Source: an uncultured Halomonas sp. (GTDB lineage: Bacteria > Pseudomonadota > Gammaproteobacteria > Pseudomonadales > Halomonadaceae). From it: a stretch of 64,000 nt of DNA. Below are positions 17,910 to 29,171 of this stretch, piece after piece; the stretch's first letter is position 1, and every line of letters starts with the position of its first letter. Both the position numbers and the translations under genes were made by a program. Where the stretch lies: contig NZ_CAMPKE010000007.1 of the NCBI RefSeq assembly GCF_946887195.1, positions 134,843-198,842 on the forward strand, given 5' to 3'. The notes below the pieces were generated by a model, which did no database searches, was not told the origin of the DNA, and saw nothing but the letters and a program-made list of their open reading frames with translations.

Positions 17910-18091
17910 AGACGGTCTCCCGGTGTGGCTCCCTGAAGCGAATAACGGTCCATGCAATGGCGCAATGCTTTGCGTACACTGGGGGAGTTCGGTCGGCAGC
18001 TAGCCTGCCGGCATTATCCAGAATCCCCGGACACTTGTCTCGTCATGAGACGTTTGTCGTGCGGAGAAGCCCTTAGTCCTGTGGAGACGCC

Positions 18092-19612
18092 ATGGAATTC
18101 CCTGTTCTCACCGTCAATCCGGCCAAGGTCGAGACGGCCTGCCTCGTGGTCCCGGTGTTCAAGGATGGTGACCTGCTTCCGACGGCGGCCAAGCTCGATG
18201 ACGCCAGCGAACGTTTGATCCGCCAGTTGATCGAACGTGGCGATTTCGATGCCGGGCTCGGCAACGTACAACTGATCCCCTTCGCGCCCGGCCTCGCTGC
18301 CGAACGCCTGCTGCTGGTGGGCCTCGGCGAGCGCGCCAAGAGCAACGAAGGCAACTTCCGCAAGGCGCTCGACGCCACCTTCCCGGCGCTGGCCAAGTTG
18401 CCGATCGACGAAGCCGTGGTCGCCTTCAGCGACGTGCCGGTGCCCGAACGCGACAGCGACTGGAAGGCCCGCGCGACCGCCGAGGCCGCGCTGCGCGCCA
18501 TCTACCGTTTCGATACCTTCAAGTCCCAGCCGACCCCGGCACCACGCCTGGAGCGCGTCGGCCTGCTGATCGGCGAAGCCGCCGACAGCGCGGCCAGCGA
18601 GCTCGGTGCACGGATCGGCAACGCCATCGGCGGCGGCGTCAATTACGCCCGCACGCTGGGCAATCTGCCGGGCAATGTCTGTACGCCACGCTATCTGGCC
18701 GAGCAGGCCGAGAAAATGGGCAAGGAATCGGGCGGCGCACTCGCCGTCGAAATACTCGATGAAGAAGCGCTCGAGGCGCTGGGTGCCAACACCCTGCTCT
18801 CGGTGGGCCGTGGCAGCGCCGAGCCATCGCGGCTGATCGTGATGCGCTATCAGGGCGCAGAGAGCGACGATGACGCACCGCACGTGCTGGTCGGCAAGGG
18901 CATCACCTTCGATACCGGCGGCATCTCGCTCAAGCCCGGCCCCGACATGGACGAGATGAAATTCGACATGTGCGGCGCGGCCAGCGTATTCGGCACCATG
19001 CAGACGCTGCTCGCCCTCAAGCCGAAGATCAATGTGGTCGGCGTGGTCGCCGCCGCCGAGAACATGCCCGATGGCCGCGCCACCAAGCCCGGCGACATCA
19101 TCAAGACCCTCAATGGGCTCTCGGTCGAAGTGCTCAACACCGATGCCGAAGGCCGCCTGGTGCTGTGCGACGCGCTGACCTACAGCGAACGCTTCGAACC
19201 GGCCAGCGTGGTCGATATCGCCACCCTCACCGGCGCTTGTGTGATCGCCCTCGGCGCGCACGCCACCGGGCTGTTCTCCAACGACGACGACCTGGCGCTG
19301 GATCTGCTCGACGCTGGCGAAACGGCCTGGGATCGCGCCTGGCACATGCCGCTGTGGGACGACTACCAGAGCCAGCTGGACTCCAACTTCGCCGATCTGG
19401 CCAATATCGGCGGTCGCCCGGCAGGCGCCATCACGGCGGCCTGCTACCTGTCGCGCTTTACCACCAAGTACCCTTGGGCGCACCTGGATATCGCCGGCAC
19501 CGCCTGGAATTCGGGCAAGCAGAAAGGCGCGACCGGCCGCCCCGTCGGCCTGCTGACGCAGTATCTGTTGGATCGTGAGAACGACGCCCAGGTCAGCGAC
19601 GGCGAAGCCTGA
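18092..19612 (+). CDS. pepA: Leucyl aminopeptidase PepA
   Basis: This is an M17 metallo-aminopeptidase, 506 residues. The N-terminal macrodomain-like half is followed by the catalytic half: GKGITFDTGGISLKPGPDMD with lysine and aspartate metal ligands, EMKFDMCGAASV, and the signature NTDAEGRLVL at residues 349-358. PepA of E. coli also acts as a DNA-binding XerCD accessory factor and regulator. It is divergent from lptF, and a hairpin separates it from holC. Confidence 0.96.
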   Translation: MEFPVLTVNPAKVETACLVVPVFKDGDLLPTAAKLDDASERLIRQLIERGDFDAGLGNVQLIPFAPGLAAERLLLVGLGERAKSNEGNFRKALDATFPALAKLPIDEAVVAFSDVPVPERDSDWKARATAEAALRAIYRFDTFKSQPTPAPRLERVGLLIGEAADSAASELGARIGNAIGGGVNYARTLGNLPGNVCTPRYLAEQAEKMGKESGGALAVEILDEEALEALGANTLLSVGRGSAEPSRLIVMRYQGAESDDDAPHVLVGKGITFDTGGISLKPGPDMDEMKFDMCGAASVFGTMQTLLALKPKINVVGVVAAAENMPDGRATKPGDIIKTLNGLSVEVLNTDAEGRLVLCDALTYSERFEPASVVDIATLTGACVIALGAHATGLFSNDDDLALDLLDAGETAWDRAWHMPLWDDYQSQLDSNFADLANIGGRPAGAITAACYLSRFTTKYPWAHLDIAGTAWNSGKQKGATGRPVGLLTQYLLDRENDAQVSDGEA

Positions 19613-19622
19613 CGCCGTACGC

Positions 19623-19651
19623 GGCCACCCGCAGGATGATCGCGGGTGGCC
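19623..19651 (+). terminator. Terminator after pepA
   Basis: GGCCACCCGC (19623-19632) pairs perfectly with GCGGGTGGCC (19642-19651) around a 9 base loop and is followed by TTT. The stop codon of pepA is 10 bases upstream. Confidence 0.75.
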
Positions 19652-19666
19652 TTTACGCTCCTCAGC

Positions 19667-19688
19667 TCGAAGCTCGAAGCTCGAAGCC
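19667..19688. repeat. Tandem 7-mer AGCTCGA, three copies
   Basis: Three back-to-back AGCTCGA units lie between the pepA terminator and the holC start and replace any recognisable ribosome site there. The repeat number could vary by slippage. Confidence 0.6.
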
Positions 19689-19694
19689 CATACG

Positions 19695-20129
19695 ATGACG
19701 AAAATCGACTTCTATATTCTCCCCGACACCACTATCGACGCCCGTCTCGATTTCGCCTGCCGATTGATCGAAACCATCTACCGCAAGGGTCATCGATTGC
19801 ATGTGCATGCCGAGAACGAGCAGCAGGCGCGCGATGTCGACGAGCGGCTGTGGACCTTTCGGCCGGAAAGCTACGTACCACATGGGCTCGCCGATGCCAG
19901 CGAAACGCCGGCACCGGTGACCATCGGCTGGCAGGAACCGCCGGCGCCACAAGCCTCCGGCCCACAGGCCATGCTCAACCTGCACCCCGAGATTCCCGAA
20001 TGGTTCTCGCGCTTCGAGCGGGTCGCCGAAATCATCAACCAGCACCAGGAGGTGCTGGCCAGCAAGCGTGACTGCTGGCAGACCTATAAACGTCGCGGTT
20101 ATCCGGTCAAAGCACACCACTTGAGTTGA
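19695..20129 (+). CDS. holC: DNA polymerase III subunit chi (HolC)
   Basis: This clamp-loader accessory subunit contacts single-strand binding protein, 144 residues. It follows the chi family: FYILPDTTIDARLDFACRLIETIYRKG near residues 6-32, HRLHVHAENEQQARDVDERLWTF, and the C-terminal RFERVAEIINQ region. The order pepA-holC-valS is the classic gammaproteobacterial order. No strong Shine-Dalgarno is visible; a 7-mer tandem repeat sits in that place. Confidence 0.92.
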   Translation: MTKIDFYILPDTTIDARLDFACRLIETIYRKGHRLHVHAENEQQARDVDERLWTFRPESYVPHGLADASETPAPVTIGWQEPPAPQASGPQAMLNLHPEIPEWFSRFERVAEIINQHQEVLASKRDCWQTYKRRGYPVKAHHLS

Positions 20130-20164
20130 CGGCAACTCTCTAGCGCTATTGCTGGTTAGAGAAT

Positions 20165-20319
20165 CCAGGGGCAGGTCGACGCGAGGGTCTTTTGCCATGG
20201 CCGGAAAAAGCTCCATGCAATTCCGGCATTCCCGCCATCCATGGCGGTCAGATAGCAAAAGTAGCGCCCAGGGATGGGTTTACAGCGCCCTCGCGAAGAT
20301 CTGCCGCTGGGCAAGCTCC
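20165..20319 (+). repeat. Dispersed hairpin-like repeat, family B, copy 1
   Basis: This 155 bp block is about 93% identical to the reverse complement of 44350-44504. Its ends mirror each other (CCAG-GCAG-GCGAGGG against CCCTCGC-CTGC-CTGG), and a central CCGCCAT-CC-ATGGCGG palindrome sits at 20232-20247, so the whole block can fold on itself. It occupies most of the 336 bp gap between holC and valS. No protein is encoded; ORFs through it are artefacts. Confidence 0.85.
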
Positions 20320-20348
20320 AATAACCAGGCGGAAGTCCTTTCCCCGGC

Positions 20349-20378
20349 TGTGACGCCAGCGGCGCCAAACGCTATAAT
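20349..20378 (+). promoter_or_regulatory. Probable valS promoter
   Basis: A consensus TATAAT at 20373-20378 lies 88 bases before the valS start. The -35 region (TGTGAC near 20349-20354) is poor. Its location just after the family B repeat suggests valS has its own promoter. Confidence 0.5.
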
Positions 20379-20465
20379 CCCAAGCATTTTTCGCCCTTCG
20401 CGCTGGCCACTCGCGACCACACATCCGCGACCGGCGTCGTCACTCTTTGCAGGCAGACTTCGTAA

Positions 20466-23315
<2,850 letters not shown>

Positions 23316-23326
23316 ATAGTGGTTCC

Positions 23327-23761
23327 TTAGTGTTTGAAGGCGCCTAAAACTAGGCTATCCGGCCCGAAGAAAACCAGGCGATTGTGATCGATCAGATAGC
23401 GATACGCCTGGGATAACATCGCGTTGACCTGGGCAGCCTGCGGCGTTCCCGGGCAGGCCATGCGCGTGCTCGCCAGATTGCCGAAGTCGATGCGCTGCCC
23501 CTCGCCCAGCAGCACCTCCCCGACCAACCGATTGCAGCCATTGCTGCCGATCAGGCGTAGCTGACCGTTATCGGGCGACAATGTGAAATAGGCCGGCTGC
23601 TCGCCCCGCCAGTATTGATCGGTGCCAATCAGTATCAATTCCCAGCGCTGACCGACCAGCGGCGACGATGACATCGCCGGGTCGAGCGGTGACTCCGATG
23701 CCGGGCGCGACGACGCGCAACCAGCCAATGCGACGACTAGCGAGATGACCCACCAACGCAT
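23327..23761 (-). CDS. META-domain lipoprotein
   Basis: This is a predicted lipoprotein of 144 residues: a short signal ending in the lipobox LAGC (cysteine near residue 15), a flexible serine/proline stretch, and a META/HslJ-like domain with QRWELILI, SNGCNRLVGEVLL and a FGNLASTRMACPG segment. Such domains sit on the periplasmic side and are linked to heat or antibiotic tolerance, with no known reaction. I chose ATG 23761, with GGGAGAAG upstream. It is convergent with valS, only 11 bases apart. Confidence 0.75.
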   Translation of the reverse strand: MRWWVISLVVALAGCASSRPASESPLDPAMSSSPLVGQRWELILIGTDQYWRGEQPAYFTLSPDNGQLRLIGSNGCNRLVGEVLLGEGQRIDFGNLASTRMACPGTPQAAQVNAMLSQAYRYLIDHNRLVFFGPDSLVLGAFKH

Positions 23762-23835
23762 CGATTCTTCTCCCGGGTTCGTAAAAACGACCCACAGACT
23801 GCCCCAGCCATTTGGCCAAGGCAATCCCACAGGTA

Positions 23836-24999
23836 TCAATACGTCTGGCCGATCTCGTTGCTATCCGAGGCCGGTGAATCCGCCAGCAACCGCGCGGTAA
23901 CGCCGTCGCCCGCTGCCTCGGCCGGCGATTCGCCCCCTTCGGCCACGAGTTGATCGCGCCCCGACGACTTGGCCAGGTACAGGCGCCGGTCGGCCAGGTC
24001 GATGACCTCGCGCAACCGCGCGCCTTCACTCGATAATGCCAGCCCCATCGATAGCGTGACCGGCAGGGTCAGCGCCTCCAACCGGCAGGGCTGCCGTGCG
24101 AGGCGTTCGCGCAGGCGTAGCGCCACGAGCAGCGCCTCGTCAAAGCTGGTATGGGGCAGTAGCACCAGGAACTCCTCGCCACCGACCCGGCCGATGGCGT
24201 CACCCTCGCGCAGGGTGTGCCGCAACAACTGGGCCAGATGACGCAGCACCTCATCGCCCGCGCTATGGCCATGATTGTCGTTGATCTGCTTGAAGTAGTC
24301 GGCATCGAGCAGCAACAGGGCCATGGGCTCGCCGTGTTGCCAAAGCTGGTTGGCGGACGCGAAGATCGCGCGTCGGTTGAGCACACCGGTCAACGAATCG
24401 TGGGTCGCGTCGGTGCGAAAGCGCCGCTCGGTCGTTTCGGTAATGAAATGCACCTGCAAAATGATGAAGATGAACAGCACGAACGTGCAGGCCAGATTCA
24501 ATGAATGCAGGATCTCCTGGGCCAGCGTGCCGAATGGCCAGCTACCTAGCGAGCCGTATAGCAGATTGACCGCACCCAGAACCATGCTCAACAGCAAGGT
24601 GCTGAGCAGCAGCTTGTGGCGGCGCGATAGATCGCTGATCAGTACTTCGAAGAGAATGACGAAGAAGTAGTACTCGAATCCAGTATCGCGGCCCAGCAAC
24701 ATGCCCGATAGGGCGATCAACGTTATGAGAGTGCCGATCTTGACCAGCAACGCCACGCTGAAAAAGCCTCGACGATGCAATACGACGGCAGCCAGGTTGA
24801 CAACGATACAGGCAAGGTTGAGCAGGCTCAGCAGGGGAATGCCGATCCACATGAATACGGGGATGAACGCACCATGAGCCACACTGGCGAACAGGTAGGT
24901 CTGGATGAATATCTGAAAGCTGCGCCGACGCTCGATGGCGAGATGAGCGGGCGGGCGCGACAGGCGCACCCATAGCGATCCAAGGGCACCACTGGGCAT
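23836..24999 (-). CDS. Membrane-bound diguanylate cyclase (GGDEF)
   Basis: This protein makes cyclic di-GMP from GTP, 387 residues. Residues about 25-195 hold six hydrophobic segments (an MASE-like membrane sensor of unknown ligand). The catalytic domain then has DSLTGVLNRRAIF, DADYFKQINDNHGHSAGDEVL and the active GGEEF at 273-277. An inhibitory I-site RxxD (REGD, 264-267) lies exactly five residues upstream, so product feedback is expected. There is no EAL domain. Confidence 0.9.
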   Translation of the reverse strand: MPSGALGSLWVRLSRPPAHLAIERRRSFQIFIQTYLFASVAHGAFIPVFMWIGIPLLSLLNLACIVVNLAAVVLHRRGFFSVALLVKIGTLITLIALSGMLLGRDTGFEYYFFVILFEVLISDLSRRHKLLLSTLLLSMVLGAVNLLYGSLGSWPFGTLAQEILHSLNLACTFVLFIFIILQVHFITETTERRFRTDATHDSLTGVLNRRAIFASANQLWQHGEPMALLLLDADYFKQINDNHGHSAGDEVLRHLAQLLRHTLREGDAIGRVGGEEFLVLLPHTSFDEALLVALRLRERLARQPCRLEALTLPVTLSMGLALSSEGARLREVIDLADRRLYLAKSSGRDQLVAEGGESPAEAAGDGVTARLLADSPASDSNEIGQTY

Positions 25000-25269
25000 T
25001 GGGTTCTGACCTTGATTGGCGGTCGCCTATGCAGTTGTTATCGAGGCGCCGGCCCGCCTCGAGCGGTGATGAATGAATCGCCTCGCCCGAAGAGAGTGTA
25101 ATTTTTTAATGCCCTAGAGTAGCGCAAAGTCATCGGCTTGCCACCTGGCATCTGGTACTAAGCGATCATTCACTTTTTGGGTAATAATTCTTGCCAAAAA
25201 ACGCTCTATTCCTATCTTCGGAGAAATGGCTATAGTGGTCGCCATCTTGATGGATAACGAGGAATCTCC

Positions 25270-25674
25270 ATGCTCAATGCACTTCACAACGACGCACTCG
25301 GCAAACTCATCCTGCGACTCAGCGTCGGCGGATCGATTCTGTTACACGGCATCGCCAAGCTACTCAATCCCGATAGCCTGAGCGGGATTGGCGATATGGT
25401 GGCAAGCCATGGCCTACCGGCGTTCCTGGCCTATGGGGTATTGATCGGCGAGGTGATCGCCCCGGTCATGGCGATTCTCGGCTGGCAAGCGCGCGTGGCG
25501 GGATTATTGATGGTCGGCAACATGCTGGTGGCGATCGCGCTGGTGCATATGGGTGAGCTGTTCGCGCTGGGCGGTAACGGCGGCTGGGCGCTCGAACTAC
25601 AGGGCATGTATCTGTTCGGCGCACTGGCCATCGTGTTTCTGGGGAGTGGGCGGATGGCGGTACGCCCGGATTGA
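25270..25674 (+). CDS. DoxX family membrane protein
   Basis: This small inner-membrane protein of 134 residues has four hydrophobic segments and the DoxX pattern: LGKLILRLSVGGSILLHGIAK (residues 11-31), then LIGEVIAPVMAILGW and GNMLVAIALVHMGELFAL. DoxX-like proteins are tied to redox or quinone-linked functions but are mostly uncharacterised. GAGGAA precedes the ATG. It stands alone and is convergent with the uracil-glycosylase-like gene. Confidence 0.85.
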   Translation: MLNALHNDALGKLILRLSVGGSILLHGIAKLLNPDSLSGIGDMVASHGLPAFLAYGVLIGEVIAPVMAILGWQARVAGLLMVGNMLVAIALVHMGELFALGGNGGWALELQGMYLFGALAIVFLGSGRMAVRPD

Positions 25675-25690
25675 GGAATCATGTGGCCAG

Positions 25691-26377
25691 TCAGCCCAGC
25701 CGACCGGCCACGTCGAGCGCCTTCAAGCGAGCGTCCAGCAGGCCGGGGAAACGCTTGAACCAGGTCTGGTTGAGCGGCGAGGGATGCGGCAACGGTGCCA
25801 GAGTCAGGGTCGCCTCGCATTCGTCGTCGAGCACCAGCGTCGTGGTGTGACAAGCCTCGAAGCGGTCCTCGCGCGCCCAGAACGCTTCCAGCGCCTGGCG
25901 CACCTCGCGCGGCTGATGGATACCGAACCAGGCAAATGCCTCGCGACCCAGGGTGATCAGTTCGCGCCCTTGCCAGTGCTCGATCAGCAGCTGCGCCATC
26001 AGCGGCTGGAAGCGCTTCTTGACCGCCATCGACCACGCCTTGTTGCCAACCGGCTTGTAGGGCACGGTATTGGCCCAGAACATCCGCCGCCCCACTTCGC
26101 GCGAGGCCTCGAAATCGGGCAGCGGTTCACCGTAGAGATGCCGATAGAGTCCTTCGCGAACCTTCTGGCCGCCGCTGCCGATGAACGGCTCGCCCCACTT
26201 GACCTCCTGGCGGCCCGGGTCGCGGCCGAAGAATCCCACCGGCGCATCGCGCGGCCCCAGGCCGATGATCGGCTCGCACGGGTCCTTGTCGAAATGCCGA
26301 TACGCCTCGATATCGATGCCATCGAGCGTTTGCGCTTCGTGGCGAAAGGCCTCTCTCAAGGTATCGTTCAACTGCAT
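25691..26377 (-). CDS. Uracil-DNA glycosylase superfamily protein
   Basis: This is a UDG-fold protein of 228 residues. It has a family 4/5-like motif 1 region (PIIGLGPRDAPVGFFGRDPG, near residues 36-55), GEPFIGSGGQKVREG, the FWANTVPYKPVGNKAW stretch and a C-terminal PLPHPSPLNQTW loop that matches the family's DNA-inserting motif. It may excise uracil or another damaged base. The ATG at 26377 is preferred because upstream in-frame sequence is unlike the family. The tag glycosylase gene lies close by. Confidence 0.78.
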   Translation of the reverse strand: MQLNDTLREAFRHEAQTLDGIDIEAYRHFDKDPCEPIIGLGPRDAPVGFFGRDPGRQEVKWGEPFIGSGGQKVREGLYRHLYGEPLPDFEASREVGRRMFWANTVPYKPVGNKAWSMAVKKRFQPLMAQLLIEHWQGRELITLGREAFAWFGIHQPREVRQALEAFWAREDRFEACHTTTLVLDDECEATLTLAPLPHPSPLNQTWFKRFPGLLDARLKALDVAGRLG

Positions 26378-26412
26378 GGCGCTCACTCCCTGAGCCTTGA
26401 ATTGGTGAATCG

Positions 26413-26853
26413 TTACCAGGTGCCGGTATTGTCCATGGACGCCCAAGGCTCACGCGGTTCGAGCGGATCGCCCTGTTGCAGCAGTTCGATGGAGATGCCG
26501 TCCGGCGAGCGCACGAACGCCATATGGCCGTCACGGGGCGGGCGGTTGATGGTCACGCCGCCGGCCTGAAGCCGTTCGCACAACGCGTAAATATCCTCGA
26601 CGCGGTAGGCCAAATGGCCGAAATTGCGTCCGCCCGCGTAATCTTCGGGGTCCCAATTATGGGTCAGCTCGATCATCGGCGCGCGGTCATCCAGGGCTCG
26701 CTGCCTATCTTGCGGCGCGGCGAGAAAGATCAGCGTGAAGCGCCCTTTCTCGCTCTCCTTGCGACTGATTTCCACGAGTCCCAGCAAGTCGCAATAGAAA
26801 TGCAGCGACGCGTCGAGATCGCTGATACGCACCATGGTATGCAAGTATTGCAT
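26413..26853 (-). CDS. gloA: Lactoylglutathione lyase (glyoxalase I)
   Basis: This VOC-fold metalloenzyme converts the methylglyoxal-glutathione hemithioacetal to S-lactoylglutathione. At 146 residues all four metal ligands of E. coli GloA are matched: H5 (MQYLHTM), E in MIELTHNW, H in NFGHLAYRV and E in GISIELLQ. The ATG at 26853 has a GAGGGGAGAG site upstream. It probably detoxifies methylglyoxal in the cytoplasm. A glutathione requirement is assumed from the family. Confidence 0.87.
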   Translation of the reverse strand: MQYLHTMVRISDLDASLHFYCDLLGLVEISRKESEKGRFTLIFLAAPQDRQRALDDRAPMIELTHNWDPEDYAGGRNFGHLAYRVEDIYALCERLQAGGVTINRPPRDGHMAFVRSPDGISIELLQQGDPLEPREPWASMDNTGTW

Positions 26854-26985
26854 GTCACTCTCCCCTCGCAGGTTTAGTGTAGGAAACGTGGGCATGACTC
26901 GGCCACGATTCCAGTGGATCATTCGTCCATCCGCCACGCAATATACACCGTATAGGCAGAGCATTTAGACACAGGAGATCAGCGC

Positions 26986-27531
26986 ATGGCCGGCTATTGC
27001 GAGCATGCCCCCGACCATCCGTTCCACGGCCCGTATCATGATCGCGAGTACGGCTTCCCCGTCGCTGACGACGATGTGCTGTTCGAGCGCCTGGTTCTCG
27101 AGATCAATCAGGCGGGGCTGTCGTGGCTGACCGTACTCAAGAAGCGCGATGCCTTCAAAGCCGCCTTCGACGGCTTCAGCATCGAGCGGGTCGCCAGTTA
27201 TGGCGATGACGAGCGGCAGCGGCTGCTTGCCGATGCCGGGATCATTCGCAATCGTCTCAAGATCGATGCCGTCATCCATAACGCGATCGTCATTCGCGCG
27301 CTGCAGGACGAGCATGGCAGCTTCAAGGCCTGGCTGGACGCTCACCACCCCTTGCCACTGGATGGCTGGGTACGCCTGTTCAAGCGCACCTTTCGCTTTA
27401 CCGGGCCGGAAATCGTCAATGAATTCCTGATGAGCACCGGCTACCTGCGCGGCGCGCATGGCGACGACTGCCCGGTCCAGGCCGACGTCCTGGCGTCACG
27501 TCCGCCCTGGGTCGGCCCTGCCGGGATCTGA
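26986..27531 (+). CDS. tag: DNA-3-methyladenine glycosylase I
   Basis: This base-excision repair enzyme removes 3-methyladenine, 181 residues. The Tag hallmarks are present: a zinc site built from C5 and H17-type residues at the N-terminus and H..C in RGAHGDDC near the C-terminus, the LEINQAGLSWLTVLKKRDAF segment, and the NRLKIDAVIHNA helix. AGGAG precedes the ATG. It is divergent from gloA. Confidence 0.94.
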   Translation: MAGYCEHAPDHPFHGPYHDREYGFPVADDDVLFERLVLEINQAGLSWLTVLKKRDAFKAAFDGFSIERVASYGDDERQRLLADAGIIRNRLKIDAVIHNAIVIRALQDEHGSFKAWLDAHHPLPLDGWVRLFKRTFRFTGPEIVNEFLMSTGYLRGAHGDDCPVQADVLASRPPWVGPAGI

Positions 27532-27539
27532 AACGACCG

Positions 27540-27562
27540 CGCCCGACCGAATCGGTCGGGCG
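27540..27562. terminator. Hairpin between tag and azoR
   Basis: CGCCCGACCGA and TCGGTCGGGCG are perfect inverted arms of 11 bases around one base, between the convergent tag and azoR. No T-tract follows, so it is a weaker terminator candidate on either strand. Confidence 0.5.
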
Positions 27563-27597
27563 TGGAACAAGCAATGTGTGGGGCGATGTCTTTGTAA

Positions 27598-28218
27598 CTA
27601 TCGATAGAGCCCGGCGGCCAGCGAGGCGATGCCCTGGCGCGCCTCCTCGAGCGCTGCTTCGCGGCGCCCTTTGCCCATGGCCAACCCTTCGGCATAGACG
27701 AAATCGACCTCGGCGATACCCATCAAGCCGAGCATATGGGTGAGGTGCGGGGTCTGCGAATCCAGCGCAGTGCCAACGTATTGACCACCACGGGCCGCCA
27801 GAATTATCGCGCGCTTGCCTTGCAGCAGCCCCTGGGGGCCGTTTTCGGTATAGCGGAAGGTGCGGCCCGCGCGCAACACGCGATCGAACCAGGCCTTGAG
27901 CTGCGAAGGAATGCCAAGATTGTAAAGCGGTACCGCGAACACCACGACGTCGTGAGCGGCCAGCTCCTCGAGCAGCGTTTCGGAACGTGCGGCCAAGGCA
28001 TCCTGAGCCGCGCTGCGCTCGGCTGCCGGTACCATCCAACTGGCCAGTTCATCGCCTTGCAGGTGCGGCAATGCCTGGGCAACCAGATCGCGCTCGGTGA
28101 CGATCACCTCGTCACGCTGGGCGACCTGGGTCTTGAAATGTTCGGCCAGGGCGCGAGATTGCCCGCCATCGCCGAGAATCGAGCTATTGAGTAGCAGAAC
28201 CTTGGTGGAAGTCGTCAT
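27598..28218 (-). CDS. azoR: FMN-dependent NADH-azoreductase
   Basis: This flavodoxin-fold quinone/azo reductase has 206 residues. Family features are KVLLLNSSILGDGGQSRAL near residues 6-24 (FMN phosphate loop), VFAVPLYNLGIPSQLKAWFD (about 92-111) and the ILAARGGQY loop near 140-148. It uses NADH and FMN to reduce quinones or azo compounds, usually against electrophile stress. It is a single gene with an AT-rich region upstream. Confidence 0.92.
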   Translation of the reverse strand: MTTSTKVLLLNSSILGDGGQSRALAEHFKTQVAQRDEVIVTERDLVAQALPHLQGDELASWMVPAAERSAAQDALAARSETLLEELAAHDVVVFAVPLYNLGIPSQLKAWFDRVLRAGRTFRYTENGPQGLLQGKRAIILAARGGQYVGTALDSQTPHLTHMLGLMGIAEVDFVYAEGLAMGKGRREAALEEARQGIASLAAGLYR

Positions 28219-28316
28219 CTCGTGTCCTCCGGTTGAGATGACGCCATTTTACGTGTTCTTTTTCAAATGAAAATCGCAAAAAACCGCGTCATTCATTCGA
28301 TAAAAACGAACATTAG

Positions 28317-29084
28317 CTATAGCGCCTCGATGCCCTGGCCGCAGCCACGCAAGCGCCGGCCCTCCTCTTCCACAGTGACACGCACGGGGTAGGGCTTGCC
28401 GCTCATGTCATCGAAACAGGCGCGCGCCTCGAGCCGTATCGTCAGCGGGTGTGCGGCCTGCGCGCTGGAGAGCGTCATGCTCGCCTGCTGGCCATTGTCC
28501 AATCCCGTTACCCGATAAGGCAGCATGAGTGTGCGTTCGCCGTAATCGGTTACCAGGGTCAGCCGAGGCGCCTGGCGATCCAACGTCAGCGTCCAGCCCG
28601 GCTCATTGCCGCTCGCATGGAAGATCGCATCGGGGTAATCGACGCGGGTCAGGCTCTCGCGACGCACATCCTGCTCGCACTCCAGGCGGCCGTTGTCGCT
28701 CTCGACCAGGGCCTCGTCGCCCTTGTTCCAGAACGACAGATCGTCCTTGACGTAGCGAGCGCCGGAGGCCACCACCGCTCGCTGGAGCTCATAGTGCCCC
28801 TGGGACGACCAGAGCCGTAGCCGATTTTCGGGAAATGCGGAAATCAGGTCCTGAGCCGGCGTGCAGCGCCAGGCAATGAAGGCCTCGGCACCATCGGCGA
28901 AGAACGCCGAGGGCAGCAGTGGCGATTGCGGCTCCCGTGCCGTCGTCCCGGTCCGCTCGCTCGTCTCGGTCGGTGACGATGCCGCCGGCGAAAGATCGCT
29001 CACTTCCGGCGAGGAAGAGGGTTTGGATGCGGCGCAACCGGCCAGCAGCAGAGAGATGCAGCACAAGGGAACGACAAGACGCAT
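28317..29084 (-). CDS. Lipoprotein with MliC (lysozyme inhibitor) and COG3650-type domains
   Basis: This predicted lipoprotein of 255 residues has a signal peptide with lipobox LAGC (cysteine about 17) and a long serine/threonine-rich linker (20-55). The MliC-like domain (about 60-135: IAWRCTP, VVASGARYV, FWNKGDEALV) is known from inhibitors of C-type lysozyme. The second domain (about 150-255, with ASGNEPGWTLTLD) is of the COG3650 type. It probably sits in the outer membrane facing the periplasm. The domain pair is recognised by motif only, and whether it inhibits lysozyme here is untested. Confidence 0.72.
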   Translation of the reverse strand: MRLVVPLCCISLLLAGCAASKPSSSPEVSDLSPAASSPTETSERTGTTAREPQSPLLPSAFFADGAEAFIAWRCTPAQDLISAFPENRLRLWSSQGHYELQRAVVASGARYVKDDLSFWNKGDEALVESDNGRLECEQDVRRESLTRVDYPDAIFHASGNEPGWTLTLDRQAPRLTLVTDYGERTLMLPYRVTGLDNGQQASMTLSSAQAAHPLTIRLEARACFDDMSGKPYPVRVTVEEEGRRLRGCGQGIEAL

Positions 29085-29171
29085 GACAGACTCCAGCAGG
29101 GATAACGATCCATTAGCGTCTTAGAATACCAGCCACCGACCATGGACGTCCCTGCTCCCATTGTCCGTCAA

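Noticed and set aside
18014..19483. 489-codon minus-strand frame across pepA
   Set aside because: Antisense shadow of pepA, rich in H, R, G and Q with no domain.
19662..20258. 198-codon minus-strand frame across holC and repeat family B
   Set aside because: Its first 45 residues resemble the translation of the second repeat copy at 44410 only because the DNA repeat is shared; no protein family.
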